Below are positions 1-7,310 of a stretch of 34,597 bases of DNA, piece by piece. The translations under genes were made by a program, and so were the position numbers. Below the pieces are notes generated by a model. It saw only the letters and a program-made list of their open reading frames with translations, did no database searches and had not been told where the DNA came from. This DNA is from an uncultured Alphaproteobacteria bacterium (GTDB taxonomy: Bacteria > Pseudomonadota > Alphaproteobacteria > Rs-D84), in NCBI GenBank assembly GCA_947053455.1, contig CAMRSV010000007.1, forward strand, positions 1-34,597, in the 5' to 3' direction. The stretch's first letter is position 1; each line of letters opens with the position of its first letter.

Positions 1-38
1 ATGGGTTACTACACCCATGCGCCGGGATTCCCTTTGCG
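1..38 (-). ncRNA. 5' part of a repeated leader RNA (copy F, cut by window edge)
   Basis: Read on the minus strand, the transcript should start near 38 with GCAAAGGG. It continues through GGCGCATGGGTGTAG and closes a 6-bp hairpin, ATGGGT with ACCCAT (13-18 with 1-6), loop GTAGTA. This is nearly base-for-base the start of the leader at 7311-7467, including the 7-nt spacing from TATAAT to GCAAAGGG. The switch and terminator parts and the regulated gene lie beyond the left edge of the window. It is named a leader only by similarity to the complete copies. Confidence 0.6.
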
Positions 39-44
39 GTATGA

Positions 45-72
45 ATTATAGCATATAATTTATAATTTGCAA
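45..72 (-). promoter_or_regulatory. Promoter of leader copy F
   Basis: On the minus strand there is TTGCAA (67-72), a 16-bp spacer and a perfect TATAAT (45-50), placed 7 nt before the conserved 5' end of the leader. The same arrangement precedes the other leader copies. Confidence 0.7.
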
Positions 73-141
73 ATATTTACTGGTTTGCTTCGTTTCACAG
101 GGACATACGCGTGCATTATTAGTGCCAAAAATCAACACAAC

Positions 142-163
142 AAAAAACCCGCCGTTTGGCGGG
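142..163 (-). terminator. Intrinsic terminator after the 93-aa membrane protein gene
   Basis: On the minus strand, CCCGCC pairs with GGCGGG around an AAAC loop and is followed by a run of six T. It lies directly after the stop codon at 171. Confidence 0.85.
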
Positions 164-170
164 GTTTAAC

Positions 171-452
171 TTAACGTACGCGGACTGTTGCTTCATTAAA
201 CAACGATAACCGCGCCGAATCCACAGGTTTAAAACCGTTCGCCTGATTTACCGGAACACATTGCCGACTTTTATTGCCATCATTTTGGTTCTTGTTAGAA
301 ATTAAAGCAATACCACTAATAGTTCCAATAGAAATCAAGAACGTACCAACCAGAACCGCCGGATCAGACGCGATAGCCCAGAAAACACCCTCTATACGAC
401 GCATCATGCGCTTATCAAATGTGGACGTTTTTTTATCCAGTTTCTTATTCAT
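171..452 (-). CDS. Small single-pass membrane protein of unknown function
   Basis: 93 aa. The start is taken at the ATG at 452 because AGCAGG lies 8 nt upstream; an in-frame ATG farther upstream has no such site and falls in the promoter-proximal leader. The N-terminus is Lys/Arg rich (MNKKLDKK to about residue 30). One hydrophobic segment follows (about 40-62, containing AVLVGTFLISIGTISGIAL), then a short polar tail with one Cys. The basic N-terminus suggests it faces the cytoplasm. It is a single-gene transcript: a strong promoter at 488-516, a terminator at 142-163, and divergent orientation from tig. No family was recognised. The coding case rests on the start signal, the promoter and the terminator rather than on homology. 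Confidence 0.6.
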   Translation of the reverse strand: MNKKLDKKTSTFDKRMMRRIEGVFWAIASDPAVLVGTFLISIGTISGIALISNKNQNDGNKSRQCVPVNQANGFKPVDSARLSLFNEATVRVR

Positions 453-487
453 ATTTATACCTGCTTTTTGGTTTATTTGCACGCCAA

Positions 488-516
488 ACTTTACACGACA
501 CTGCTCATTTTGTCAA
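488..516 (-). promoter_or_regulatory. Sigma-70-type promoter of the 93-aa gene
   Basis: Minus strand: consensus TTGACA (511-516), 17-bp spacer, TAAAGT (488-493). The same TAAAGT -10 appears before leuS. Confidence 0.7.
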
Positions 517-544
517 CACAAATAATTTTAGGTTAAGTTTGATA

Positions 545-572
545 TTGCGTTTACAAAAAAACCGTGTATAAT
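545..572 (+). promoter_or_regulatory. Promoter of tig
   Basis: TTGCGT (545-550), 16-bp spacer, TATAAT (567-572), followed by AGGGGA (595-600) before the ATG at 606. The TTGCGT -35 is also used by two of the leader RNAs. Confidence 0.7.
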
Positions 573-605
573 CACACCGCAATTCATATTTTTTAGGGGA
601 AAAAC

Positions 606-1919
606 ATGTTTAAAAAAGAAAAAATCAAAGACTTGCATTATTCTGTAAACGGCTTGATTTCCGCAGCGGATATTCAGGCGGCGGCGGACGAAATTCTGAC
701 CGAATACGGCAAAACGGCGAAAATGCCGGGATTCCGTGCGGGTCACATTCCATTGAACGTCCTGCGTCAGAAATTCGGTGCATCCGCCTATGGCGAAGCC
801 ATTGATAAATTGATGAATAAAGATTTAATCGACTTCACTTCGGAAAAGAAAATCCGTCTGGCCGGGGCACCAAAGGCTGATTTGGCCGGTTGGGAAATTG
901 GCAAAGATGCCGAATATTCATTGGAATTTGATATTCTGCCGACACTGCCGACGATTGATTTGGAAAAATTCACCGTCACAAAAAAGACCACCAAACTGGA
1001 CGAAAGCGAAATTGAAAAATCATTGGAAAACCTGCGCAAATCACGCAGCAACGCTGTAAAGCAGGGCGCAGATTATATTGCCGCCAACGGCGACGTTGCG
1101 GTAATCGATTTCAAGGGATTTATCGGCAAAGACGCATTTGAAGGCGGCGAGGCGAAAAAGCATCACCTGATTCTGGGTTCCGGTGCATTTATTCCGGGAT
1201 TCGAAGACCAGATTATCGGACACAAAGTTGGCGATAAATTTGACGTTAATGTAAAATTTCCTGACGCATATCATGCGGAAAACCTGGCCGGTAAGGATGC
1301 CCGGTTCGAAGTTGAAATTCATGAACTGCGCAAGCATGAATTGCCGGAACTGAACGACGAATTGGCAAAAACCGTCGGTCAGGAATCAGTTGATGCACTG
1401 CGTGAACATATACGCAAGATTATAAATGAACAGTATGAAGAGGCGTCAAAACGCGATATGCGCAACGAACTGCTGGACATACTGGCGGATAAGGTAAAAA
1501 TGGATTTGCCCGAAGTATTGGTTGAACAGGAACTGAACATGGCTAAATCCGAACATGACGCTCACCATGCACATTGCGGCGGTGACTGCAAATCGGATGA
1601 CCACAAATGGGACGAAAAGAAAGAACGCAAGGATGCCGAACGCCGTGTTAAGCTGGGGCTGATTCTGGCAGAATGGGGAACCCAGAACAAGGTGGAAGTT
1701 TCCCGCGACGACCTGCAGCAGGCCGTTTGGGCCGAGGCCGCGCGTTACCCTGATCCAAAACAGGTATTCGAATTTTACAACAAAAATCAAAATGCGCTGT
1801 CGATGTTGCGCGGCATGATCTTTGAGCGTAAGGCTTTGGATGAAATGCTGACACATGTCAAGCAAAAGGAAAAGGCCGTAAAGCCAGAAGAACTGTTTAA
1901 ACAGGCCGAGGTTCGATAA
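606..1919 (+). CDS. tig: Trigger factor, ribosome-associated chaperone and peptidyl-prolyl isomerase
   Basis: 437 aa, the usual trigger factor length. The N-terminal ribosome-binding domain carries the signature region with GFRAGHIPL (about residues 39-47). The FKBP-type PPIase domain spans about 155-240 (VIDFKGFIGKDAFEGGEA, then FIPGFEDQIIGHKVGD). The helical chaperone domain follows. It binds nascent chains at the ribosomal exit tunnel. Unusual here is a His/Cys-rich insert in the C-terminal domain at about residues 317-335 (HDAHHAHCGGDC then KSDDHKW), which could bind metal. tig often sits next to clpP-clpX in bacteria; here thyA follows. A 12-bp hairpin with a short T-run at 1927-1954 separates the two genes. 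Confidence 0.97.
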   Translation: MFKKEKIKDLHYSVNGLISAADIQAAADEILTEYGKTAKMPGFRAGHIPLNVLRQKFGASAYGEAIDKLMNKDLIDFTSEKKIRLAGAPKADLAGWEIGKDAEYSLEFDILPTLPTIDLEKFTVTKKTTKLDESEIEKSLENLRKSRSNAVKQGADYIAANGDVAVIDFKGFIGKDAFEGGEAKKHHLILGSGAFIPGFEDQIIGHKVGDKFDVNVKFPDAYHAENLAGKDARFEVEIHELRKHELPELNDELAKTVGQESVDALREHIRKIINEQYEEASKRDMRNELLDILADKVKMDLPEVLVEQELNMAKSEHDAHHAHCGGDCKSDDHKWDEKKERKDAERRVKLGLILAEWGTQNKVEVSRDDLQQAVWAEAARYPDPKQVFEFYNKNQNALSMLRGMIFERKALDEMLTHVKQKEKAVKPEELFKQAEVR

Positions 1920-1926
1920 CACCAAA

Positions 1927-1954
1927 CAAAAGCATGCCGCACGGCATGCTTTTG
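1927..1954 (+). terminator. Hairpin between tig and thyA
   Basis: CAAAAGCATGCC pairs perfectly with GGCATGCTTTTG around a 4-nt loop. The T-run is only four long, so it may be a weak or partial terminator that lets some tig transcripts read into thyA. No separate thyA promoter was identified. Confidence 0.6.
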
Positions 1955-1972
1955 TAATAACAGGAGAAAGCC

Positions 1973-2926
1973 ATGAAAGCATACTTGAATATCCTGAGAG
2001 AGATTGTAGAAGCCAAGTCCGATTTGCGCATGAATCGAACCGGCATACCCGACATAGGCATAGGGCATGGCGCCACCTTTGTCCATGATATGTCCACCGG
2101 GTTCCCATTGATTACAACCAAGAAAATGGGGCTGAAAACCATTGCAACTGAACTGGAATTTTTTATACGCGGTATTACGGATAAGAAATGGTTACAGAAT
2201 CGCAATTGCAAAATATGGAATGAATGGGGAAATCCGATAAAGGTTGAACAACGTTATAACGCGGCAGTAGCAAATAAAAAATTATCAAAAGAAACCCAAA
2301 CACAATTACACAATGCCATTGCAGATACGGAACGCGATTTAGGACCAATTTATGGATTTCAATGGCGGCATTTCGGGGGTGAATACGAATGGGACATCAA
2401 TCGCATTGAGAAAAATCCGACTGATAATTTCAATCCATCCAAACCAGGTGTTGATCAAGTTGCCAATGCCATTGATAAACTGAAAAATAATCCAACCGAC
2501 AGACGCATTTTAGTTTCGGCATGGAATCCTGTTGAATTTTCAAAAATGGCGCTACCGCCATGTCACGTTATGCACCAATTAGTTGTGCGCGACGGAAAAT
2601 TAAACCTGATATGGACACAGCGTTCATGCGACATGTTCCTTGGTATTCCGTTTAACATTGCAAGTTATGCATTATTGTTGCTACTGTACGCCAAAGAGGC
2701 AGGATTAAAGCCCGGCATATTAAAGGGAGAATTTCATGATGCCCACATATATAAAAATCACCTGCCGCAGGTAATGGAACAATTGACACGCGAACCATAC
2801 AAGTCGCCAACAGTGGAAATTCCAGACAACAATTGGAACGGTATGCTAAATTGGCAGGCGGACGGCGGTTTTGTATTAAAAAACTATGTCTGCCACGAAA
2901 AACTGCGCGGTGATGTCGCACGATGA
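1973..2926 (+). CDS. thyA: Thymidylate synthase (ThyA type)
   Basis: 317 aa. It converts dUMP to dTMP with methylene-tetrahydrofolate in the cytoplasm. Visible signatures are RTG (R22, phosphate binding), DRRIL (around R177-R178), the catalytic Cys197 in LPPCH, the nucleotide-binding stretch QRSCDMFLGIPFNIASYA, and the C-terminal region with DAHIYKNH. The length is between the short E. coli form (264) and Lactobacillus-type forms, because of an insert at about 90-120. The start has AGGAG at 1962-1966. It sits 53 nt after tig and ends in a symmetric terminator shared with the convergent gene at 2984. No dihydrofolate reductase gene follows in the window. Confidence 0.96.
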   Translation: MKAYLNILREIVEAKSDLRMNRTGIPDIGIGHGATFVHDMSTGFPLITTKKMGLKTIATELEFFIRGITDKKWLQNRNCKIWNEWGNPIKVEQRYNAAVANKKLSKETQTQLHNAIADTERDLGPIYGFQWRHFGGEYEWDINRIEKNPTDNFNPSKPGVDQVANAIDKLKNNPTDRRILVSAWNPVEFSKMALPPCHVMHQLVVRDGKLNLIWTQRSCDMFLGIPFNIASYALLLLLYAKEAGLKPGILKGEFHDAHIYKNHLPQVMEQLTREPYKSPTVEIPDNNWNGMLNWQADGGFVLKNYVCHEKLRGDVAR

Positions 2927-2932
2927 AATAAT

Positions 2933-2957
2933 AATCCCCCGTTTCGCGCGGGGGATT
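2933..2957. terminator. Terminator between thyA and the convergent Cys-rich gene
   Basis: AATCCCCC (2933-2940) pairs with GGGGGATT (2950-2957) around a 9-nt loop. The flanks have short T/A runs; the hairpin could serve both converging genes. Confidence 0.7.
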
Positions 2958-2983
2958 GTTATATAAAATTTGATTTTGCACGG

Positions 2984-3817
2984 TTATTTCGAATACTTAC
3001 ATCCGCCTTCATAAACAAAGGTGCCCGTTGCATCGCTGAATGTTTCATTTTCTGCAATGGCGCAATCTGTTATGGATGCCGCACCATCGCCGAAACCAGA
3101 TGTATGCCCGGGAACCGTTTCACCGGACATATTTACATATGACGGACATTGTTCACGCGAATTATTTGCCACGGAATAATATTCTTCGCCCACCGGTTTG
3201 CATGCGTATCCTGCATTGCCATCGTTGTCTTCATAATACTCATCATATTCGGTATTAATCCAATTTTCCGTTGTATAATAACCGTTTGCACATGTGGCCG
3301 ACTTTATATATTGGGTTCCATAAGAATATTCAATTACATCCAATGAAACATTTTGCCCATGCACAACAAAATTACGATAGCAGGCATCCATATCAACACC
3401 CCAATTATCCGCAGAGCCGGTATTCTCTCCGGTCTGTCGAAAACCGGTCGATAGCGGATAATCAGACGGACATTTAGTACATTCTGTTGAATTTGAATCC
3501 GCAAGATAGTAGCCATCATCACAAAAACATCCAGCCCCCCAGTAGAAACTTATATGCGGATCATCTGCGATATTACACACGCACACATCATCGGCAGGCA
3601 CGTACATATATTTAACCCCGGTAGCATCATCATATGCACGGACACCGCACATTTCCTCGTTCAATTTTATATCCACAGTATAATCTTTCCAAGCTGAACC
3701 GATGCCCCCATCAGCCGGACATTTATTTCCATAATAACCGTCGCACCCAGGAACTGCAAGCGCATCATATGCAATACCACAGCACAAAACAAAAACAATT
3801 ATAAATTTCTTAAACAT
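2984..3817 (-). CDS. Secreted Cys-rich protein of unknown function, leader-RNA controlled
   Basis: 277 aa. The start is taken at 3817 because an export signal begins there (MFKKFIIVFVLCCGIAYDALA, cleavage probably after ALA) and AGGGA lies just upstream. The reading frame stays open farther upstream, but that part overlaps the leader RNA. The mature protein is acidic and rich in Cys, Tyr, Asp and Gly, with scattered modules of the type CPxDYP, CANGYYTTE, CFCDDGYY and CTKCPSD. This resembles short disulfide-bonded surface repeats. No enzyme motif is visible. It probably acts in the periplasm or on the cell surface. The gene stands alone behind leader copy E (3846-4083) and its promoter, and ends at 2933-2957. 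No named family was recognised. Confidence 0.75.
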   Translation of the reverse strand: MFKKFIIVFVLCCGIAYDALAVPGCDGYYGNKCPADGGIGSAWKDYTVDIKLNEEMCGVRAYDDATGVKYMYVPADDVCVCNIADDPHISFYWGAGCFCDDGYYLADSNSTECTKCPSDYPLSTGFRQTGENTGSADNWGVDMDACYRNFVVHGQNVSLDVIEYSYGTQYIKSATCANGYYTTENWINTEYDEYYEDNDGNAGYACKPVGEEYYSVANNSREQCPSYVNMSGETVPGHTSGFGDGAASITDCAIAENETFSDATGTFVYEGGCKYSK

Positions 3818-3845
3818 TTTTCCCTCTGCTATGTAAATTTTAAGC

Positions 3846-4083
3846 AAAACCGCCAAGGATATGGCGGCCGGGGAGTTCAAAAAATCATAATCGAAAAAAT
3901 GACCCATGTGACCTTTACGCGACAAACGCGCTGTTATATAGTCACATGCTCCCCGGCCATGAATAAATCGGGGCAAAATAATGCGTTTTAACGTACGCAC
4001 TGTGGATGTGGCATGCGTTATGCACATGCCATTTCGATTATGGGCTTTTTGACGACCCCGAACCCAATATCCCTTTGGGTTCA
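3846..4083 (-). ncRNA. Repeated structured leader RNA, copy E, with attenuator-like terminator
   Basis: Minus-strand 5' UTR of the 277-aa Cys-rich gene. P1 is GAACCCAA with TTGGGTTC (4075-4082 with 4060-4067). P2 is a GGG/CCC hairpin whose loop contains CGTCAAA. The variable arm includes GGCATG/CATGCC. In the switch, GGCCGGGGAG (3949-3958) can pair 10 bp with CTCCCCGGCC (3866-3875), or in part with the upstream CCCCG near 3969-3973. An 8-bp helix, CATGTGAC/GTCACATG, lies inside. The terminator CCGCCA/TGGCGG plus TTTT (3846-3867) overlaps the downstream switch strand by 2 nt. This copy is the most diverged in sequence but keeps the same layout as the others. Confidence 0.7.
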
Positions 4084-4089
4084 GTTTTT

Positions 4090-4118
4090 ATTATATCCAA
4101 TGCTAAAATTAAACACAA
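4090..4118 (-). promoter_or_regulatory. Promoter of leader copy E
   Basis: Minus strand: TTGTGT (4113-4118), 17-bp spacer, TATAAT (4090-4095). The predicted start falls at 4082-4083, exactly at the 5' arm of P1. Confidence 0.7.
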
Positions 4119-4142
4119 CCCAAAAAATCCTGTGTATCAAAC

Positions 4143-4171
4143 TTGCAAAAGAGATAAACCGGCGCTACACT
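4143..4171 (+). promoter_or_regulatory. Promoter of the SlyB-like lipoprotein gene
   Basis: TTGCAA (4143-4148), 17-bp spacer, TACACT (4166-4171), with AAGGAG at 4192-4197 before the ATG at 4203. Confidence 0.6.
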
Positions 4172-4202
4172 AAAAAATATAACAAGGAGTTAAGGAGTTA
4201 AA

Positions 4203-4661
4203 ATGAAAAAAATTCTAGCACTATTTATGGCGGCGGCACTTACCGCGTGCGCTGCAAATCTAAATACCGACCGATATGAAACGTCGGCCGCCGGTCAAAT
4301 AAATTCCGTAGCCGAAGGCACCATAATCAATGTTCGCCCGGTTCGCATCGCAACAGAAAACGGCGGCATGGGTACACTTGCGGGCGGTGTTGCAGGCGGC
4401 GCCGCGGGTTCCATGATTGGCGGCAACAATGCGGTAAATGTAATTGGCGCGGTTGGCGGCGCGGTTCTGGGCAGCATGCTAGGCGCAAAGGCACAGGAAG
4501 GCTTGTCTGCGCAAAACGGATATGAATACATAGTAAAACTTAACTCCGGCAAGGCAATTACATTGACCCAGGGAACAGATGTTAAATTTTCCGTCGGACA
4601 AAAAGTTTATGTCTTGGACGCAGAATATGGTGAACGCGCCCGAATAATTGCCCGCGATTAA
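4203..4661 (+). CDS. Outer-membrane lipoprotein, glycine-zipper SlyB/Pcp-like
   Basis: 152 aa. The N-terminus is a lipoprotein signal (MKKILALFMAAALTAC) with lipobox LTAC and modified Cys16. About residues 58-100 form two Gly-rich hydrophobic hairpin segments (GGVAGGAAGSMIGG, then GAVGGAVLGSMLGA), the glycine-zipper pattern of the SlyB/Pcp/17-kDa antigen family. A C-terminal region follows with YEYIVKLNSGKAITLTQG and VGQKVYVL, also as in SlyB. It is probably anchored in the outer membrane and affects envelope integrity, as known for the family. It is a single-gene transcript with its own promoter and a 15-bp bidirectional terminator. Confidence 0.85.
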   Translation: MKKILALFMAAALTACAANLNTDRYETSAAGQINSVAEGTIINVRPVRIATENGGMGTLAGGVAGGAAGSMIGGNNAVNVIGAVGGAVLGSMLGAKAQEGLSAQNGYEYIVKLNSGKAITLTQGTDVKFSVGQKVYVLDAEYGERARIIARD

Positions 4662-4674
4662 ATATGCGACGCAC

Positions 4675-4711
4675 AATAAAAATCCCGGCCAATGATGCCG
4701 GGATTTTTATT
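4675..4711. terminator. Strong symmetric terminator
   Basis: AATAAAAATCCCGGC pairs over 15 bp with GCCGGGATTTTTATT around a 7-nt loop. It ends the lipoprotein transcript before the rpsA promoter. Confidence 0.9.
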
Positions 4712-4719
4712 GAAAAAAC

Positions 4720-4748
4720 TTGATTTTCAAAATAATAGCCGCTATAAT
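4720..4748 (+). promoter_or_regulatory. Promoter of rpsA
   Basis: TTGATT (4720-4725), 17-bp spacer, TATAAT (4743-4748). The predicted start near 4755 lies downstream of the in-frame ATG at 4692, which therefore cannot be the rpsA start. The 5' UTR would be about 90 nt. Confidence 0.75.
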
Positions 4749-4847
4749 TTGTGTGATTTTGCGGGTGGGCGCAATTTCAATCCGATTAACCCCACAAGTC
4801 CTTTGAAATCTGAATTCAAACGGCAAACTTTGTATGAACACTTTTCT

Positions 4848-6536
4848 ATGAAAGATTTATCCAAAGATTTATTTAATCCCGTATCCGGCGAAGACTTTGT
4901 CAAAATGTTTGATGAAAACTATGGCAAACAGGAAACTTTGCAGGGTTACGCAACCAAGGGCACAGTCAAAGATATTCGCGGCGATTTCGCGATGGTTGAC
5001 GTGGGTCTGAAATCCGAAGGCCGCGTTCCGTTAAAAGAATTCGGCGCATCTGTGCCAAACATTGGCGATATTATCGACGTGTTTGTAGAACGCTATGAAT
5101 CCCGTGAAGGAACGGCAGTTCTGTCCTATACCAAGGCGCGTGCTGAAAAAGCATGGAAAGACCTGGAAAAAACTGTTGCAGAAGGTATTGACCCAGAAGG
5201 CACGATTATCGACGTTGTCCGCGGCGGTTATACCGTTGACCTGGGCGGCGTATTCGCATTCATGCCGTCAAGCCAGGTTGACCACAAACCGGTTCGCGAT
5301 GCAAAATCGCTGATTGGGCTGAAAGACAAATTCCGCGTATTGAAAATGGATGCATTGCGCACAAATGCAATTGTTTCCCGCCGCGCGATTCAGTCTGACT
5401 CCATCGCCGCCGCACAGAAAGAAGCGATGAAGAACATCACACTTGGCGCAGTTATCGAAGGTACCGTCAAAAACATCACCGATTACGGCGTATTTATTGA
5501 TTTGGGCGGTATTGACGGTTTGCTGCACGTGACAGACTTGTCTTGGAAACGCGTAAATCACCCGCGCGAATTGGTTCACGTTGGTGAAAAAATCAAGGTC
5601 AAGGTTATTCAGTTTGACCCGGAATCACACCGTATTTCCCTGGGTGCGAAACAATTGGAAGATGACCCGTGGGATACCGCATCACGTGCATTCAATGTCG
5701 GCGACACGGTATCGGGAAAGGTTTCATCCATCACCGATTACGGCGCATTTATCGACCTGGGCAACAACATCGAAGGTTTGGTTCATATGTCCGAATTGTC
5801 ATGGACAAACAAGAACATTCACCCAAGCAAAGTTCTGCAGAACGGTCAGGATGTAAACGTTGTTGTTTTGGGTATCGATCAGGACAAACGTCGTATTTCT
5901 CTGGGCTATAAACAGCTGCAACCGAATCCGTGGAAAGAATTTGCCGAAACACACAATGTTGGCGATATAGTCACCGGTCCGATTAAGAACACAACCGAAT
6001 TCGGTCTGTTCGTTGCACTGACCCCGGAATTGGACGGTATGGTTCACATTTCCGACCTGTCATGGAACAAACTGGACGAAGAAGAACTGAAAAAGTTCGT
6101 CCGTGGCCAGGAAGTGACAGCAAAAATTCTGGACATCAATCCGGAAAAAGAACGCGTCACACTGGGTATCAAACAATTGACCGAAGGCGCGGACAGCAGC
6201 AATGTTTCCGTTAAAAAGGGCGCAGTTGTTTCCGGTACAGTTTCCGAAGTGACACCCGATGAACTGATTCTGGCATTGCCGGGCGATGCAAAAGGCATCA
6301 TCCGCCGCACAGATTTGTCCCGTGAAAAATCCGAACAGGACACGAACAAGTTCAAAGTCGGCGACACGGTTGAAGCGTCTGTTGTTTCCGTTGAAGGTAA
6401 CACGGTCAAATTGTCAATCCGTGCACTGCAGGTGACGCTGGAAAAGCAGGCGGTCAAAGAATACGCCAACCAGGCCGATAGCGGTTCTGTATTGGGCGAC
6501 ATCTTGGGCGCAGCGATTGAAAACAGCAAAAAATAA
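4848..6536 (+). CDS. rpsA: 30S ribosomal protein S1
   Basis: 562 aa, normal length for S1. Six S1/OB-fold repeats run through the protein. Recurrent signatures include GVFIDLGGIDGLLHVTDLSW, GAFIDLGNNIEGLVHMSELSW and RISLGYKQLQPNPW. S1 helps the 30S subunit capture mRNA. The start is set at 4848 (MKDLSKDLF) because it lies after the promoter and begins the conserved protein. There is no Shine-Dalgarno motif before it, only AC/T-rich sequence; rpsA messages are known in other bacteria to start without a strong one and to be autoregulated through the 5' UTR. The gene is followed by a clear terminator. A cmk gene often precedes rpsA, but is absent here. Confidence 0.96.
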   Translation: MKDLSKDLFNPVSGEDFVKMFDENYGKQETLQGYATKGTVKDIRGDFAMVDVGLKSEGRVPLKEFGASVPNIGDIIDVFVERYESREGTAVLSYTKARAEKAWKDLEKTVAEGIDPEGTIIDVVRGGYTVDLGGVFAFMPSSQVDHKPVRDAKSLIGLKDKFRVLKMDALRTNAIVSRRAIQSDSIAAAQKEAMKNITLGAVIEGTVKNITDYGVFIDLGGIDGLLHVTDLSWKRVNHPRELVHVGEKIKVKVIQFDPESHRISLGAKQLEDDPWDTASRAFNVGDTVSGKVSSITDYGAFIDLGNNIEGLVHMSELSWTNKNIHPSKVLQNGQDVNVVVLGIDQDKRRISLGYKQLQPNPWKEFAETHNVGDIVTGPIKNTTEFGLFVALTPELDGMVHISDLSWNKLDEEELKKFVRGQEVTAKILDINPEKERVTLGIKQLTEGADSSNVSVKKGAVVSGTVSEVTPDELILALPGDAKGIIRRTDLSREKSEQDTNKFKVGDTVEASVVSVEGNTVKLSIRALQVTLEKQAVKEYANQADSGSVLGDILGAAIENSKK

Positions 6537-6557
6537 TTCACAAATATGAATTATGGC

Positions 6558-6589
6558 ATTCCCGGCACACTTGCCGGGAATATTTTTTT
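6558..6589 (+). terminator. Terminator of rpsA
   Basis: ATTCCCGGC pairs with GCCGGGAAT around a 6-nt loop (6558-6581), followed by seven T. Confidence 0.92.
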
Positions 6590-6667
6590 ATGCTAAAATT
6601 ATAGACAATGGCAAAAAAAGTTTTACCATACATATTTGTAAAACAACCAAAGGGAAATTAAACCACC

Positions 6668-7222
6668 ATGAAAAAAGATATGATAATTCTTATGGGCGGC
6701 CAAGGCGTAGGCAAGGGCACGTTTTCAAAAATGCTGCGTGAACGGAGTGATTATAACTATATTGAAACGGGCGCAATGTTCCGTTCTTTACCCAGCGATA
6801 GTGAAATTGCAAAAATCATCGCACGCGGCGAATTGGTACCCGATGCGGAACTGTTCAAATTGGTTGAATCCGTAGTAACTGATGACAAAGACATGCTGAT
6901 TGACGGATTTCCGCGCACAACCGCACAGGCCGAGTGGCTGGTTCATGCATTCGCAGACAAATATAACGTTCACGTAATCTATCTAAACGTACCAGAAGAA
7001 GTAATGCTGGCTCGTATACAGAAACGTATTGATGCCGGTGGCGGCCGCGCAGATGACGCGGATGCGGCGGCTGTACGACGCAGACTGGACACATTCTGGA
7101 ACGTGACCATGCCGGCGATTGAATGGCTGCGCGGGGCGACGGGAATTAAATTTTCCGATGTTGATGTGACGGGCGAGGTTGGCGACAACTTTAATCGCAT
7201 ACTTGCGGCCATGGAAAAATAA
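6668..7222 (+). CDS. adk: Adenylate kinase, short type
   Basis: 184 aa. It interconverts ATP plus AMP and two ADP. The P-loop is GGQGVGKGT (residues 10-18). The AMP-binding part includes ETGAMFRS and the DGFPRT motif (about residue 80). The late Arg-rich lid/core region contains RIQKRIDAGGGR and AVRRRLDTFW. The insert that forms the long LID domain of E. coli Adk (214 aa) is missing, as in other short bacterial adenylate kinases. GGGA lies upstream of the ATG at 6668. The gene is monocistronic with its own terminator at 7225-7248; no convincing promoter was fixed in the A/T-rich gap after rpsA. Confidence 0.9.
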   Translation: MKKDMIILMGGQGVGKGTFSKMLRERSDYNYIETGAMFRSLPSDSEIAKIIARGELVPDAELFKLVESVVTDDKDMLIDGFPRTTAQAEWLVHAFADKYNVHVIYLNVPEEVMLARIQKRIDAGGGRADDADAAAVRRRLDTFWNVTMPAIEWLRGATGIKFSDVDVTGEVGDNFNRILAAMEK

Positions 7223-7224
7223 TC

Positions 7225-7248
7225 AATCCCGCGAAATGCGGGATTTTT
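7225..7248 (+). terminator. Terminator of adk
   Basis: AATCCCGC pairs with GCGGGATT around GAAAT, followed by TTT then GTTT. Confidence 0.9.
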
Positions 7249-7275
7249 GTTTGCGGCGCGGCAATCCAGTAATTA

Positions 7276-7304
7276 TTTGCATCCGACATTTTTTATGATA
7301 TAAT
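7276..7304 (+). promoter_or_regulatory. Promoter of leader copy A
   Basis: TTTGCA (7276-7281), 17-bp spacer, TATAAT (7299-7304), 7 nt before the conserved GCAAAGGG at 7312. Confidence 0.7.
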
Positions 7305-7310
7305 ACACAT

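Noticed and set aside
4013-4201. 62-codon plus-strand frame before the lipoprotein gene
   Set aside because: Antisense to leader E and its promoter, no ribosome-binding site, and it spans the promoter of the following gene.
4692-4847. N-terminal extension of S1 starting at ATG 4692
   Set aside because: That ATG is inside the upstream terminator and before the rpsA promoter; the conserved protein starts at 4848.
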